A model generated the notes under the pieces. It ran no database searches. It had not been told where the DNA came from and saw only the letters and a list, made by a program, of their open reading frames with translations. From Bradyrhizobium barranii subsp. apii (lineage in GTDB: Bacteria; Pseudomonadota; Alphaproteobacteria; Rhizobiales; Xanthobacteraceae), in NCBI RefSeq assembly GCF_011516635.5, contig NZ_CP096255.1, positions 8,319,501 through 8,383,500 on the forward strand: a DNA stretch of 64,000 bases, written 5' to 3'. The translations under genes and the position numbers were made by a program. Positions within the stretch are counted from its first letter, which is position 1. Each line of letters starts with the position of its first letter. This document shows, piece by piece, positions 7,523-15,007 of this stretch.

Positions 7523-8734
7523 TCAGCGTGCCGGAGTGGGCACGCCCGTGATGGCAAGGGCGCGCCGGGGGCTGCCGGCGAGCAGCGGCCCGAACGCAAT
7601 CGCAAAGCCGAGGAACGCGACGACCCATCCGCAGGCGGCGATGTGCAGCAGGACATCGCCATGCGCAGGCAACACCACGGCAGCGACCCGCGCCAGCGCC
7701 GCGACGATGATCGCAGCGTAAATCCCCTGCGTCGCGGGCGAGGCCGTCAACGCCTGTCCGGTATGCCCGAGGCTCGCGCGCGTCATCACCGCAAGCGTCA
7801 TGGTTCCGGCCGCGCCAGCCATCCAGGCGTGAATGCCCGCGCTCGGCGGCAGCGCGCCGAAGACCGCCAGGGCATGCAGCAGGAAGCCCAGCGGCACGAA
7901 GACGTAACCGACATGCAGGATCAGCAGCAGCCGCTCGCGCGTGGTGCGGTCGCCAGCCCAGCGTGCAAGCCGGACCAGATGCAGCCCGCCGACCAGTGCC
8001 ATCACCGCGCCGGAGACCGTGTTCAGCGGCGCCACGATCCATGCGATCAGCGCGAGCGCGCTCAATCCGATCACTGCGCCGTCGAAGCGCCCGAACGGCA
8101 CCGGCAAGCGGCCGGGATTGAACTTGACCAGCCAGTTGCGGGTGAAGCTCGGGATGATGCGGCCGCCGATCAGCGAGATCAGCAGCACGACCACGCCGAT
8201 GCCGACGCGGATGCTGACATCGGCTGCGCCCTCGAAGTGCGCTTCGAGATGGAAGGCGACGTTACCGGCGAGCAGCACCAGCACGAGCACCACCACCGGC
8301 AGATTGCGCCAATTGCCGCCCGCGATGATTTCGCGCGTGGCCGCAGCAACGACCAATGCCAGGAAGGCGGCATCGACAACGAGTGCGAACGCCCAACCGA
8401 TATCGGCGGACAGGGTCACTGCAAAACGTCCGGCCAGCCACACCACCAGCAGCGCGCCCAGCGACGCCCCCTGGATCGGCAGCCGCCCGGTCCAGTTCGG
8501 AATCGCCGTGAACAGGAATCCCGTGATCACCGCCGGCAGGAAGCCATAGAGCATTTCGTGGACGTGCCAGTCGCGCGGCGCGAACGCGGAACTGACCGAC
8601 AATTCGCTGTAGAACATCGGCAGCCACGCCAGGACAGAAAGCCCCGCCTGGATCGCGGCGAGCAGAAAAAACGGCCGAAAGCTGTTCGCAAACAGCGGCC
8701 AGCCCTCAAAGTTACGGGATCGGGCGCCAGCCAT
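7523..8734 (-). CDS. nnrS: NnrS family membrane protein
   Basis: NnrS proteins are multi-spanning, heme- and copper-containing membrane proteins associated with nitric oxide metabolism and usually controlled by NnrR. The 403-residue protein has about 12 hydrophobic segments. Family phrases include FEGWPLFANSFRPFFLLAA near the N terminus, WHVHEMLYGFLPAVITGFLFTAIPNWTGR (given here as one family block, residues about 56-84) and IPSFTRNWL. His residues in WHVHEM and in HVGYVFVPLGFLLHA are candidate metal ligands. AGGAG lies 9 nt before ATG 8734. It is divergent from nnrR across 141 bp that hold a FixK2-type box, which fits NO-linked control. Confidence 0.93.
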   Translation of the reverse strand: MAGARSRNFEGWPLFANSFRPFFLLAAIQAGLSVLAWLPMFYSELSVSSAFAPRDWHVHEMLYGFLPAVITGFLFTAIPNWTGRLPIQGASLGALLVVWLAGRFAVTLSADIGWAFALVVDAAFLALVVAAATREIIAGGNWRNLPVVVLVLVLLAGNVAFHLEAHFEGAADVSIRVGIGVVVLLISLIGGRIIPSFTRNWLVKFNPGRLPVPFGRFDGAVIGLSALALIAWIVAPLNTVSGAVMALVGGLHLVRLARWAGDRTTRERLLLILHVGYVFVPLGFLLHALAVFGALPPSAGIHAWMAGAAGTMTLAVMTRASLGHTGQALTASPATQGIYAAIIVAALARVAAVVLPAHGDVLLHIAACGWVVAFLGFAIAFGPLLAGSPRRALAITGVPTPAR

Positions 8735-8809
8735 GGGGGCAACTCCTGTGAATTCGGACGGTCACCTGGATCGTCATTTGGAAAAATACTGCCGTCCGGC
8801 CGGCCCGTT

Positions 8810-8823
8810 TTGCGCTATCGCAA
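8810..8823. promoter_or_regulatory. FixK2-type box upstream of nnrR
   Basis: TTGC-GCTATC-GCAA is a perfect match to the Bradyrhizobium FixK2 consensus TTG(A/C)-N6-(T/G)CAA. Its centre is about 59 bp before the nnrR start and 82 bp before the nnrS start. Activation of nnrR by FixK2 under low oxygen is established for B. japonicum; its use here is inferred from the site. Confidence 0.8.
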
Positions 8824-8875
8824 ACTGCCTGACGAATACAGGTGCCATCACACTCCCGAGCGCCAAGGAGGCAGA

Positions 8876-9586
8876 ATGGCCAAGGTCGACACATCGCTGG
8901 TTGCGCATTTGCCGCTGTTTTCCGGCGTCAAGCCGGAGGACCTCGAGGAAATCCTGCGCGAGGCCCGCTCGGCGCGGTACCCCAGGAACGCCGCCATTTT
9001 CGAACAGGGCGCTGACGCGCAATCCTTCTTCCTGCTGCTGCACGGCCATGTCCGCGCGGCCAAGACCACCCCGACCGGCGAGCAGATCGTGGTGCGCTAT
9101 GTCGCCCCCGGCGAGACCTTCGGGCTCGCGATGGCGATTGGAGCCGCGCACTATCCGGCGACTGCGATGGCGGTCGACGACAGCGTGGTGCTGATCTGGC
9201 CGAATTCGGCCTGGCCGCGGCTGATCGAGCGGTTTCCGGCAATCGCCGCCAACACGCTGCAAACCGTCGGCGCGCGGCTGCAGGAGAGCCACACCCGCAT
9301 CCTGGAAATGTCGACCCAGCAGGTCGAGCAGCGCGTCGCACATGCGCTGCTGCGGCTCGCAAAACAGTCCGGCAAGAAGCTCGACCACGGCATCGAGATC
9401 GACTTCCCGATCAGCCGACAGGACATCGCGCAGATGACGGGCACCACGTTGCACACCGTCAGCCGCATCCTGAGCGGCTGGGAGAGCCAGGGCCTCGTCG
9501 AGAGCGGCCGCCAGCGCATCATCCTGCGCGATCCGCACAAGATCGTCGTGCTGGCGGAGCGTACGGCGGACGGCAATTCTGCGTAA
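8876..9586 (+). CDS. nnrR: NnrR, Crp/Fnr-family nitrogen oxide regulator
   Basis: Transcription activator of denitrification genes responding to nitrogen oxides in Bradyrhizobium. The 236-residue protein has an N-terminal cyclic-nucleotide-type beta barrel (about 10-125) and a C-terminal winged helix (ISRQDIAQMTGTTLHTVSRIL). It contains no cysteine, so it cannot carry the Fe-S cluster of true FNR proteins, which fits the NnrR class. AAGGAGG lies 4 nt before ATG 8876, deciding the start; the long open frame to 7457 is only antisense to nnrS. Neighbours nnrS and nirK and the upstream FixK2 box support the name, although other Crp/Fnr subclasses would share the fold. Confidence 0.88.
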   Translation: MAKVDTSLVAHLPLFSGVKPEDLEEILREARSARYPRNAAIFEQGADAQSFFLLLHGHVRAAKTTPTGEQIVVRYVAPGETFGLAMAIGAAHYPATAMAVDDSVVLIWPNSAWPRLIERFPAIAANTLQTVGARLQESHTRILEMSTQQVEQRVAHALLRLAKQSGKKLDHGIEIDFPISRQDIAQMTGTTLHTVSRILSGWESQGLVESGRQRIILRDPHKIVVLAERTADGNSA

Positions 9587-9672
9587 GATAGGGGTGAGGG
9601 CGCTTCCGCTTACGGCGCAAGCCCGCCCTCACCCGGGAATCCGCACGCGACCCGTGCGAACTCCAACCCGCC

Positions 9673-9870
9673 TCACGCCGGCACGCATTCGCACAGCGCA
9701 GCGAGGAATTTGTCGCGATCGATGCCATGCTCGCGGCAGGCGTCTTCCACGGTATGGAAGGTCGCGATCGGACAGCCGACGCAAGCCATCCTGAAGGCGA
9801 GGAACACGCGGATCGTGTGCGGTGCCGCACGCATGATGTCATCGACCAGATCGTCGGATCGGAAGGGCAT
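9673..9870 (-). CDS. DUF1858 small redox-disulfide protein
   Basis: A 65-residue protein of the DUF1858 (hybrid-cluster-protein-associated redox disulfide) family. It carries RMACVGCPIATFHTV with a CxxC-type pair (Cys34, Cys37), and two more cysteines at ACREHG and LCECVPA. Such domains are found beside nitrogen-oxide and anaerobic enzymes; the exact reaction is unknown. The gene stands alone between nnrR and hemN with a FixK2-like box 49 nt upstream of its start, so it is probably part of the low-oxygen response. The start at 9870 was chosen because the family alignment begins there; the longer frame to 10179 runs through a repeat. Confidence 0.88.
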   Translation of the reverse strand: MPFRSDDLVDDIMRAAPHTIRVFLAFRMACVGCPIATFHTVEDACREHGIDRDKFLAALCECVPA

Positions 9871-9918
9871 GGACAACTCCGTTCCGAAGTGACGATAGCG
9901 GAGGGGCTCCGAGCTTCT

Positions 9919-9932
9919 TTGTTGAAGCGCAA
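9919..9932 (-). promoter_or_regulatory. FixK2/NnrR-like box upstream of DUF1858 gene
   Basis: TTGT-TGAAGC-GCAA matches the FixK2 consensus in seven of eight fixed positions (T instead of A/C in one arm). Its centre is about 55 bp upstream of the DUF1858 start. The same TTGT-N6-GCAA form occurs before nirK, which strengthens it. Confidence 0.5.
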
Positions 9933-9949
9933 GCTGGTGGTTGCTTCTC

Positions 9950-10147
9950 CCTCTCCCCGCAAGCGGCAGGGCTATCGCATATGAGAAAACGTGGCGGGAA
10001 GCTCGCCCGCGGCCATCCTTCGAGACGCCCGCCTCCGGCGGGCCCTCAGGATGAGGACGGAGTACGTGGTTACTATTTCGACAGGCAAAGCTGCCGCTCG
10101 GCCTCATCCCGAGGAGACCGCGAAGCGGTCGTCTCGAAGGACGAGGC
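9950..10147. repeat. intergenic palindromic repeats between DUF1858 gene and hemN
   Basis: Two elements lie here. At 9950-9971 is a degraded copy of the CCTCTCCCCGC hairpin seen at 3734 and 22146. At 10011-10147 two related arms, CATCCTTCGAGACG...CCTCAGGATGAGG (10011-10056) and CCTCATCCCGAGGAG...CTCGAAGGACGAGG (10101-10147), are inverted with respect to each other, each with an inner hairpin. This resembles the dispersed palindromic elements common between Bradyrhizobium genes. No gene is seen in the stretch 9871-10209. Confidence 0.65.
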
Positions 10148-10209
10148 GCTCGCTCGGACCCCGCCAAGCTCATACGCAAAAGTCCCTGCCGTAGGCGGCG
10201 CGAGGTGAG

Positions 10210-11562
10210 TTACACCGCCCTGCTGTGCAACTGCTTGCCCGGATCCAGATGCGCGTCGAACGCCGCGGCGACGCTGCGGACCAGGAAGCGCGAGTCGCTT
10301 GCGACCGCGAGACGGTCGCCATCGAGCCTGACGATGCCGTCCGAGATCAACGGCTTCAGGCGCGCGGCCGATTGCAGCATCGCCTCGGGTTCCGCGCCAT
10401 GGCGCGCACAGATGTCGCCGAGATCGGCGCCGAACTCGCACATGATGCGCTCGATGATGTCGGCGCGGAGCCGGTCGTCGTCGGTGAGCCCGTAGCCCTT
10501 CGCGGTGGCGAGGCGGCCGGCGGCGACGCTCTGCGCGTAGGCGCCGATCTGCACCTGGTTCTGCACATAGCCCTGCGGCAGATGTCCGATCGCGCTCGCG
10601 CCGAACCCGAGCAGGACTTCGCCCTTGTCGGTGGTGTAGCCTTGGAAATTGCGCCGCAGCGTCCGGTCCTCGAAGGCCACGGCCATGGCGTCGTCGGGGC
10701 GCGCGAAATGGTCGAGCCCGATCTGCACGTAGCCGGCCTCCTTCAGCGCATTGGCGATCGCGCATGCCTGGTCATGACGCGCGAGGCCGTCGGGCAGCAC
10801 GGCCTCGTTGATCATGCGCTGGTGCTTCTTGAAATCAGGCACATGCGCATAGCCGAACACCGAGAAACGATCGGGCCCGAGTTCGAGGCTGCGCCGAACG
10901 GTGTCCAGGCAGGACGCGACGGTCTGGTGCGGCAGCCCGTAGATGAGGTCGAAGTTGATCCCGTTGATGCCGGCGCGATGCAGCCTCTCGACGACGGAAG
11001 CCGTCTGCTCATAGCTCTGCACGCGATTGATCGCGCGCTGCACGACTGGATCGAAGCTCTGCACGCCCAGGCTGGCGCGGTTGACGCCGGAGAGCCGCAT
11101 GGCCTCCACCATCTCCGATGTCAGCGTGCGCGGGTCGATCTCGACCGCGATCTCGGCCGAGGGCAGCACGAAGAACGAATGGCGCATCGCCGCCATCAAC
11201 TCGGCAAAAGCCTCCGGCGCCATGATGGTCGGCGTGCCGCCGCCGAAATGGATGTGCTCGACTTTGATGCGGCGGCCGATGGTCTCAGACACCTGCGCGA
11301 TCTCGCTGCGCAGCGTTCGCTGATAGGCGGCGATCAGCCCGTCGCGGCGGACGATCTGGGTATGGCAGCCGCAGTACCAGCACATCTCGCGGCAGAACGG
11401 CACGTGCAGATAGAGTGACGCGCTGGCGCCTGCCGGGAGTCCGGCGAGCCATTCGGCATAAGTATCCGGGCCGACCGCCGGCGAGAAATGCGGCGCGGTC
11501 GGATAGCTCGTGTACCGCGGCAATCTCTCTTCGCCGTAGCTCGCTGCGAGATCGGTCCTCAT
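10210..11562 (-). CDS. hemN: oxygen-independent coproporphyrinogen III oxidase
   Basis: Radical-SAM enzyme that decarboxylates coproporphyrinogen III to protoporphyrinogen IX without oxygen, supplying heme in low-oxygen cells. The 450-residue protein has the HemN cluster motif at Cys57, Cys61, Cys64 and Cys66 (FCREMCWYCGC), the glycine-rich HFGGGTPT, and the C-terminal HemN domain (LRADIIERIMCEFGADL). The length fits HemN proper rather than the shorter HemW group. The N-terminal opening RYTSYPTAPHF is diagnostic. A perfect FixK2-type box lies 86 nt upstream, as expected for the B. japonicum hemN2 position beside nnrR and nirK. No strong ribosome site precedes ATG 11562. Confidence 0.94.
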   Translation of the reverse strand: MRTDLAASYGEERLPRYTSYPTAPHFSPAVGPDTYAEWLAGLPAGASASLYLHVPFCREMCWYCGCHTQIVRRDGLIAAYQRTLRSEIAQVSETIGRRIKVEHIHFGGGTPTIMAPEAFAELMAAMRHSFFVLPSAEIAVEIDPRTLTSEMVEAMRLSGVNRASLGVQSFDPVVQRAINRVQSYEQTASVVERLHRAGINGINFDLIYGLPHQTVASCLDTVRRSLELGPDRFSVFGYAHVPDFKKHQRMINEAVLPDGLARHDQACAIANALKEAGYVQIGLDHFARPDDAMAVAFEDRTLRRNFQGYTTDKGEVLLGFGASAIGHLPQGYVQNQVQIGAYAQSVAAGRLATAKGYGLTDDDRLRADIIERIMCEFGADLGDICARHGAEPEAMLQSAARLKPLISDGIVRLDGDRLAVASDSRFLVRSVAAAFDAHLDPGKQLHSRAV

Positions 11563-11647
11563 ATCTTACCCATTCGTAAATCGATGCCGCGCGGTGGCGC
11601 GGCAAATCCCGGATGGCATTGGATGACCCGTTTTCGGGCGGACCACC

Positions 11648-11661
11648 TTGCGCTCGCTCAA
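11648..11661. promoter_or_regulatory. FixK2-type box between hemN and the small gene before nirK
   Basis: TTGC-GCTCGC-TCAA matches the FixK2 consensus in all fixed positions. Its centre is about 92 bp upstream of the hemN start and 67 bp upstream of the small gene at 11722, so it could serve either or both. Confidence 0.75.
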
Positions 11662-11721
11662 AGTCCGAGCGCCGGATCGGAGCCAAGATCACGTTCAATC
11701 ATGACTCACTGGAGATAGGCC

Positions 11722-11920
11722 ATGGCGTCGCTCGCGCTCGATCTCGTTCTCTGGCTCACCGGCGTTCGCGGTCATATCCCGCGCTTCGACGATTTTCGTC
11801 CCGCCCCCGCGGCACCCTCCGTCGGCGCAGGTTATCTCGTGCGGGTGCTGGCGATCCATCTTTGCCGCGCTGTCGCTCGCGGTCTGGGGCACGGTCTGGA
11901 TTGCGATCCAGCTTCTCTGA
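11722..11920 (+). pseudogene. small membrane protein gene, probably frameshifted
   Basis: ATG 11722 has GGAG 9 nt upstream and starts an amphipathic segment, MASLALDLVLWLTGVRGHIP, followed by RFDDFRPAPAAP. In that frame the sequence then becomes unconvincing. In the +1 frame the end of the region encodes a clear membrane helix, WRSIFAALSLAVWGTVWIAI, and stops at TGA 11918-11920. One extra base or two missing bases between about 11795 and 11855, possibly in the C-rich run near 11800, would join them into a protein of about 65 residues. The FixK2 box 61 nt upstream suggests low-oxygen expression. I know of no named function. Confidence 0.45.
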
Positions 11921-12075
11921 TCGACAACCATAGATTCACAATCGCGCATAGCTGAACATGCGAACGATTTGCCGCTGGCGCAACTGACGCCACGCGACGT
12001 CGTGCGCTTCGCACTGCCGATACGCGCTTCGGTAAACCTCCTAAGGATTTTACCGGAGGCGAATTCGGCAAAAGC

Positions 12076-12089
12076 TTGTCGCAGCGCAA
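12076..12089. promoter_or_regulatory. FixK2/NnrR-like box upstream of nirK
   Basis: TTGT-CGCAGC-GCAA sits about 75 bp before the nirK start and matches the FNR/FixK-type consensus at seven of eight positions. nirK of B. japonicum is known to need FixK2 and NnrR, so this is the probable activator site. A near-palindrome with 7-nt spacing at about 11973 was not counted. Confidence 0.65.
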
Positions 12090-12157
12090 ACACTCTTGCC
12101 GTAACAGGCGCAGACTGCATCCGTCATCAAAACCCTTTCAGATGAAGGATGCTTCCG

Positions 12158-13255
12158 ATGTTCACCCGCAGAGCCGCATTGATCAGCGCCGCCGCGACCG
12201 CCCTGATGCTCGCGACACCCACGTTCGCCGCCGGCGACCTCAAGCTGCCGCGGCAGAAGGTCGAGCTGGTCGCCCCGCCCTTCGTGCACGCGCACGAGCA
12301 AGCGACGACGCAGGGGCCCAAGATCGTCGAGTTCAAGCTCAACATCGAGGAGAAGAAGGTCGTCATCGACGACAAGGGCACCACGTTCCAGGCCATGACC
12401 TTCAACGGCTCGATGCCGGGTCCGCTGATGGTCGTGCATGAAGGCGACTATGTCGAGGTGACGCTGGTCAATCCCGCGACCAACACCATGCCGCACAACA
12501 TCGACTTCCACTCCGCGACCGGCGCCCTCGGCGGCGCTGAGCTCACGCTGGTCAATCCCGGCGAGCAGGTCGTGCTGCGCTGGAAGGCAACGCGGACCGG
12601 CGTGTTCGTCTATCACTGCGCCCCGGGCGGCCCGATGATCCCCTGGCATGTCGTCTCCGGCATGAACGGCGCGGTGATGGTGCTGCCGCGCGACGGACTG
12701 AACGACGGCAAGGGCCACGCGCTGAAATACGACAAGGTCTACTATGTCGGCGAGCAGGACATGTATGTGCCGCGCGACGAGAAGGGCAACTTCAAGTCCT
12801 ATGATTCGCCGGGCGAAGCCTTCACCGAGACCGAAGAGGTGATGAAGAAGCTGATCCCCTCCCACGTCGTGTTCAACGGCAAGGTCGGCGCGCTCACCGG
12901 CAAGAACGCGCTGACGGCCAAGGTCGGCGAGAACGTGCTGATCGTGCATTCGCAGGCCAATCGCGACAGCCGTCCGCACCTGATCGGCGGCCATGGCGAT
13001 TATGTCTGGGAGACCGGAAAATTCTCCAACGCGCCTGAGACGGGCCTCGAGACCTGGTTCATCCGCGGCGGCTCGGCGGGAGCTGCGCTCTACAAGTTCC
13101 TGCAGCCCGGCATCTACGCCTATGTCACGCATAATCTGATCGAGGCAGCCGACCTCGGCGCCACCGCGCACTTCAAGGTCGAAGGCAAGTGGAACGACGA
13201 TCTGATGACCCAGGTGAAGGCGCCCGCGGAGATACCGGCTCCCAACACCAACTAG
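12158..13255 (+). CDS. nirK: copper-containing nitrite reductase NirK
   Basis: Periplasmic enzyme reducing nitrite to nitric oxide. The 365-residue precursor begins with a twin-arginine-like MFTRRAALI and a signal peptide ending near ATPTFA. Two cupredoxin domains carry all copper ligands. Type 1 site: His113, Cys154, His164 and Met169 (YHCAPGG, WHVVSGM). Type 2 site: His118, His153 and His325 (YVTHNLIEA). Catalytic Asp116 (HNIDFH) and His274 (RPHLIGG) are also present. The enzyme looks intact. ATG 12158 has AAGGA 8 nt upstream; ATG 12149 would overlap that site. A FixK2/NnrR-like box lies upstream, and a hairpin and nirV lie downstream. Confidence 0.97.
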   Translation: MFTRRAALISAAATALMLATPTFAAGDLKLPRQKVELVAPPFVHAHEQATTQGPKIVEFKLNIEEKKVVIDDKGTTFQAMTFNGSMPGPLMVVHEGDYVEVTLVNPATNTMPHNIDFHSATGALGGAELTLVNPGEQVVLRWKATRTGVFVYHCAPGGPMIPWHVVSGMNGAVMVLPRDGLNDGKGHALKYDKVYYVGEQDMYVPRDEKGNFKSYDSPGEAFTETEEVMKKLIPSHVVFNGKVGALTGKNALTAKVGENVLIVHSQANRDSRPHLIGGHGDYVWETGKFSNAPETGLETWFIRGGSAGAALYKFLQPGIYAYVTHNLIEAADLGATAHFKVEGKWNDDLMTQVKAPAEIPAPNTN

Positions 13256-13263
13256 ACGTGACA

Positions 13264-13294
13264 GGGGGCCGGTCATCGCCGGCCCCTTCCTTCT
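13264..13294 (+). terminator. terminator-like hairpin between nirK and nirV
   Basis: GGGGCCGG (13265-13272) pairs with CCGGCCCC (13279-13286) around a 6-nt loop and is followed by TTCCTTCTTC. It could end most nirK messages and lower nirV expression. Confidence 0.65.
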
Positions 13295-13307
13295 TCGGGG
13301 GACGACC

Positions 13308-14186
13308 ATGCTGATCGCATTCAAGCTGAAACTGCTGCTCGCCTGCGCCGCAGGGCTCGCAGGGCCGATCGCTGTGGCGCCGCTGGTCTCGGACATGGCG
13401 GTGCATGGTACGGCGACGGAGCCTGCGATCGTCAGGGTCGCGCCGGGCGGTCTCTCCTATCGCGAGGCCGGCGATTTCACCCGCGCGGGGCTGCAGGCCG
13501 AAGTGCCGCTGCGCGCAATGCGCTTCAACCGGCCGCTGCACATCATGCGGCACCAGGTCTCGTCATCCGACTATCAGCTTTGCGTGCAGGATGGCGCGTG
13601 CCGCGCGCTCGATCGCGGCGTCGCGATTGCGTCCGATCGTCCCGCGGTCCAGGTGAGCTGGCACGATGCGCAGGCCTATGCGGGCTGGCTGTCGCGCAAG
13701 ACCGGCCACACCTATCGCCTGCCGAGCGACGCGGAATGGGCCTTTGCGGCCGGCTCCCGGTTCAGGGACGACGGTGCGCCTGTGGACGCAGACGATCCTT
13801 CAAAGCGCTGGCTCAGACGTTACGAGCGTGAATCCGAGCGCGACCTCTCCGACACAACGGCCTATCCGTTCGGCAAGTTCGGTGCGAACGAGCATGGAAT
13901 CGAAGATCTCGCCGGCAATGTCTGGGAATGGACCTCGACCTGCTTCGTGCGCTCGCGGATCGACGCAGCCGGCAATGCCGGCCGTGCGACTGTAAATTGC
14001 GGCGTGCGCGTCGCCGAGGGTGCGCACCGCACCTACGTCACCGACTTCATCCGCGACGCTCGCGCCGGTGGCTGCGCACAGGGCGTGCCGCCCGCCAATC
14101 TCGGCTTCCGCCTGGTGCGCGAGGAGCCGTCATGGGTCGCAAGCGTGTCGGCGCGGTGGGGCAAGGTGTGGGCGGCAAGGTCGTGA
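13308..14186 (+). CDS. nirV: NirV, FGE-sulfatase-domain accessory of NirK
   Basis: NirV accompanies nirK in many denitrifiers; its precise action is not settled. The 292-residue protein has an N-terminal hydrophobic export segment (FKLKLLLACAAGLAGPIAVA). The rest is a formylglycine-generating-enzyme-like (SUMF1) fold: MRHQVSSSDYQLCV, DRPAVQVSWHDAQAYAGWLS, YRLPSDAEWAFAA, DLAGNVWEWTS and the terminal NLGFRLVREE. The FGE active-site cysteine pair of true sulfatase modifiers is not obvious, in line with NirV. ATG 13308 follows GGGGGAC. It is separated from nirK by a hairpin but is very probably cotranscribed. Confidence 0.92.
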   Translation: MLIAFKLKLLLACAAGLAGPIAVAPLVSDMAVHGTATEPAIVRVAPGGLSYREAGDFTRAGLQAEVPLRAMRFNRPLHIMRHQVSSSDYQLCVQDGACRALDRGVAIASDRPAVQVSWHDAQAYAGWLSRKTGHTYRLPSDAEWAFAAGSRFRDDGAPVDADDPSKRWLRRYERESERDLSDTTAYPFGKFGANEHGIEDLAGNVWEWTSTCFVRSRIDAAGNAGRATVNCGVRVAEGAHRTYVTDFIRDARAGGCAQGVPPANLGFRLVREEPSWVASVSARWGKVWAARS

Positions 14187-14220
14187 TCGCGTAGCCCGCG
14201 CGCACATGTCACACCCTCGA

Positions 14221-14323
14221 TGTCATCGCCCGACTTGATCGGGCGATCCAGTATTCCGAGACGGCAGTGATAGAACCGAGAAGCCGCAGCGTACTGGATG
14301 CCCCGCCGTCGCGGGGCATGACA
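14221..14323. repeat. MITE-like dispersed palindromic element
   Basis: A 103-bp non-coding element starts TGTCATCGCCCGAC and ends GCGGGGCATGACA, with inverted termini (TGTCAT/ATGACA). It contains hairpins TCGCCCG-ACTTGAT-CGGGCGA near the left end and GCCCCGC-CGTC-GCGGGGC near the right end, plus the internal pair ATCCAGTA / TACTGGAT. It fills the gap between the convergent nirV and acetyltransferase genes. Confidence 0.65.
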
Positions 14324-14349
14324 ATGTCAAATGCGAAGACCAAGTGTGC

Positions 14350-14985
14350 TCAAATCGTTCGCGCAAACATGCGAAATCCGGGCGCGCCGATGATCGCCTC
14401 GAACGCGGGATCGCGCTTCTCTTCGACGAAGACAAATCCTGCCTTGGCGTAGGCGCGTTCGGCCGGCTGATTGCCGATCAGGAACGATATCGTCGCGCGG
14501 GCAAATCCGGCCGCTCGTCCCTTATCCAGTGCGTGCGCAAGCAACGCCTGCACGAGGCCGCGACCGCCATAGGCGGGATCGGTCGCGACGTGCTCGATCA
14601 TCCAGTCGCCCTCGCCGCCCTGAACCCAGCAGGCGCGCGTGTAGGTGCCGCGGCGACGGATGGCTTCCAGCTCCGGCGCGGCCAGCCCGGTCGCGGCACC
14701 GACCTCCTCGATGGCACGCCAGGCCGCAGGTCCCGTGCCGGCCGCCGGCAGTGCGCACAACGCGGCAGCAGGCTTGCCATCGATCTCGGCGATCAGGAAT
14801 TGCGAGACATGCCACATCGACACCGCGTGTGCGGTCGTGATGCGCGCGATGAAATCGCGGCACTGTGCCTGGGGCCAGCCGAGCGAGACGTCGAACCAGC
14901 CGCGCGGCCGATAGCCGCGCTGCGACGACAGGATGGTTTGTGCGATGAAATCGGCGTCTTCGGGACGCGCAGACCGTATCGTCAT
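14350..14985 (-). CDS. GNAT-family N-acetyltransferase
   Basis: A 211-residue acetyl-CoA-dependent acetyltransferase of unknown substrate. It opens with MTIRSARPEDADFIAQTIL, a typical GNAT beginning. The acetyl-CoA-binding motif A is VATDPAYGGRGLVQALLAHAL (quoted in part: YGGRGLVQ), and motif B follows with NQPAERAYAKAGFVF. It lies 22 nt downstream of scoB on the same strand, so it may be the last gene of that operon, though no metabolic link is evident. Confidence 0.85.
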   Translation of the reverse strand: MTIRSARPEDADFIAQTILSSQRGYRPRGWFDVSLGWPQAQCRDFIARITTAHAVSMWHVSQFLIAEIDGKPAAALCALPAAGTGPAAWRAIEEVGAATGLAAPELEAIRRRGTYTRACWVQGGEGDWMIEHVATDPAYGGRGLVQALLAHALDKGRAAGFARATISFLIGNQPAERAYAKAGFVFVEEKRDPAFEAIIGAPGFRMFARTI

Positions 14986-15007
14986 GCGCGCCCCCGTTGC
15001 GACGACC

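Noticed and set aside
7457..8875. 473-residue upstream extension of nnrR
   Set aside because: It is antisense to nnrS, and AAGGAGG with ATG 8876 marks the true nnrR start.
11970..11990. TTGC-N7-GCAA near-palindrome upstream of nirK
   Set aside because: The spacer is 7 nt, not the 6 nt required for a FixK2/FNR-type box.
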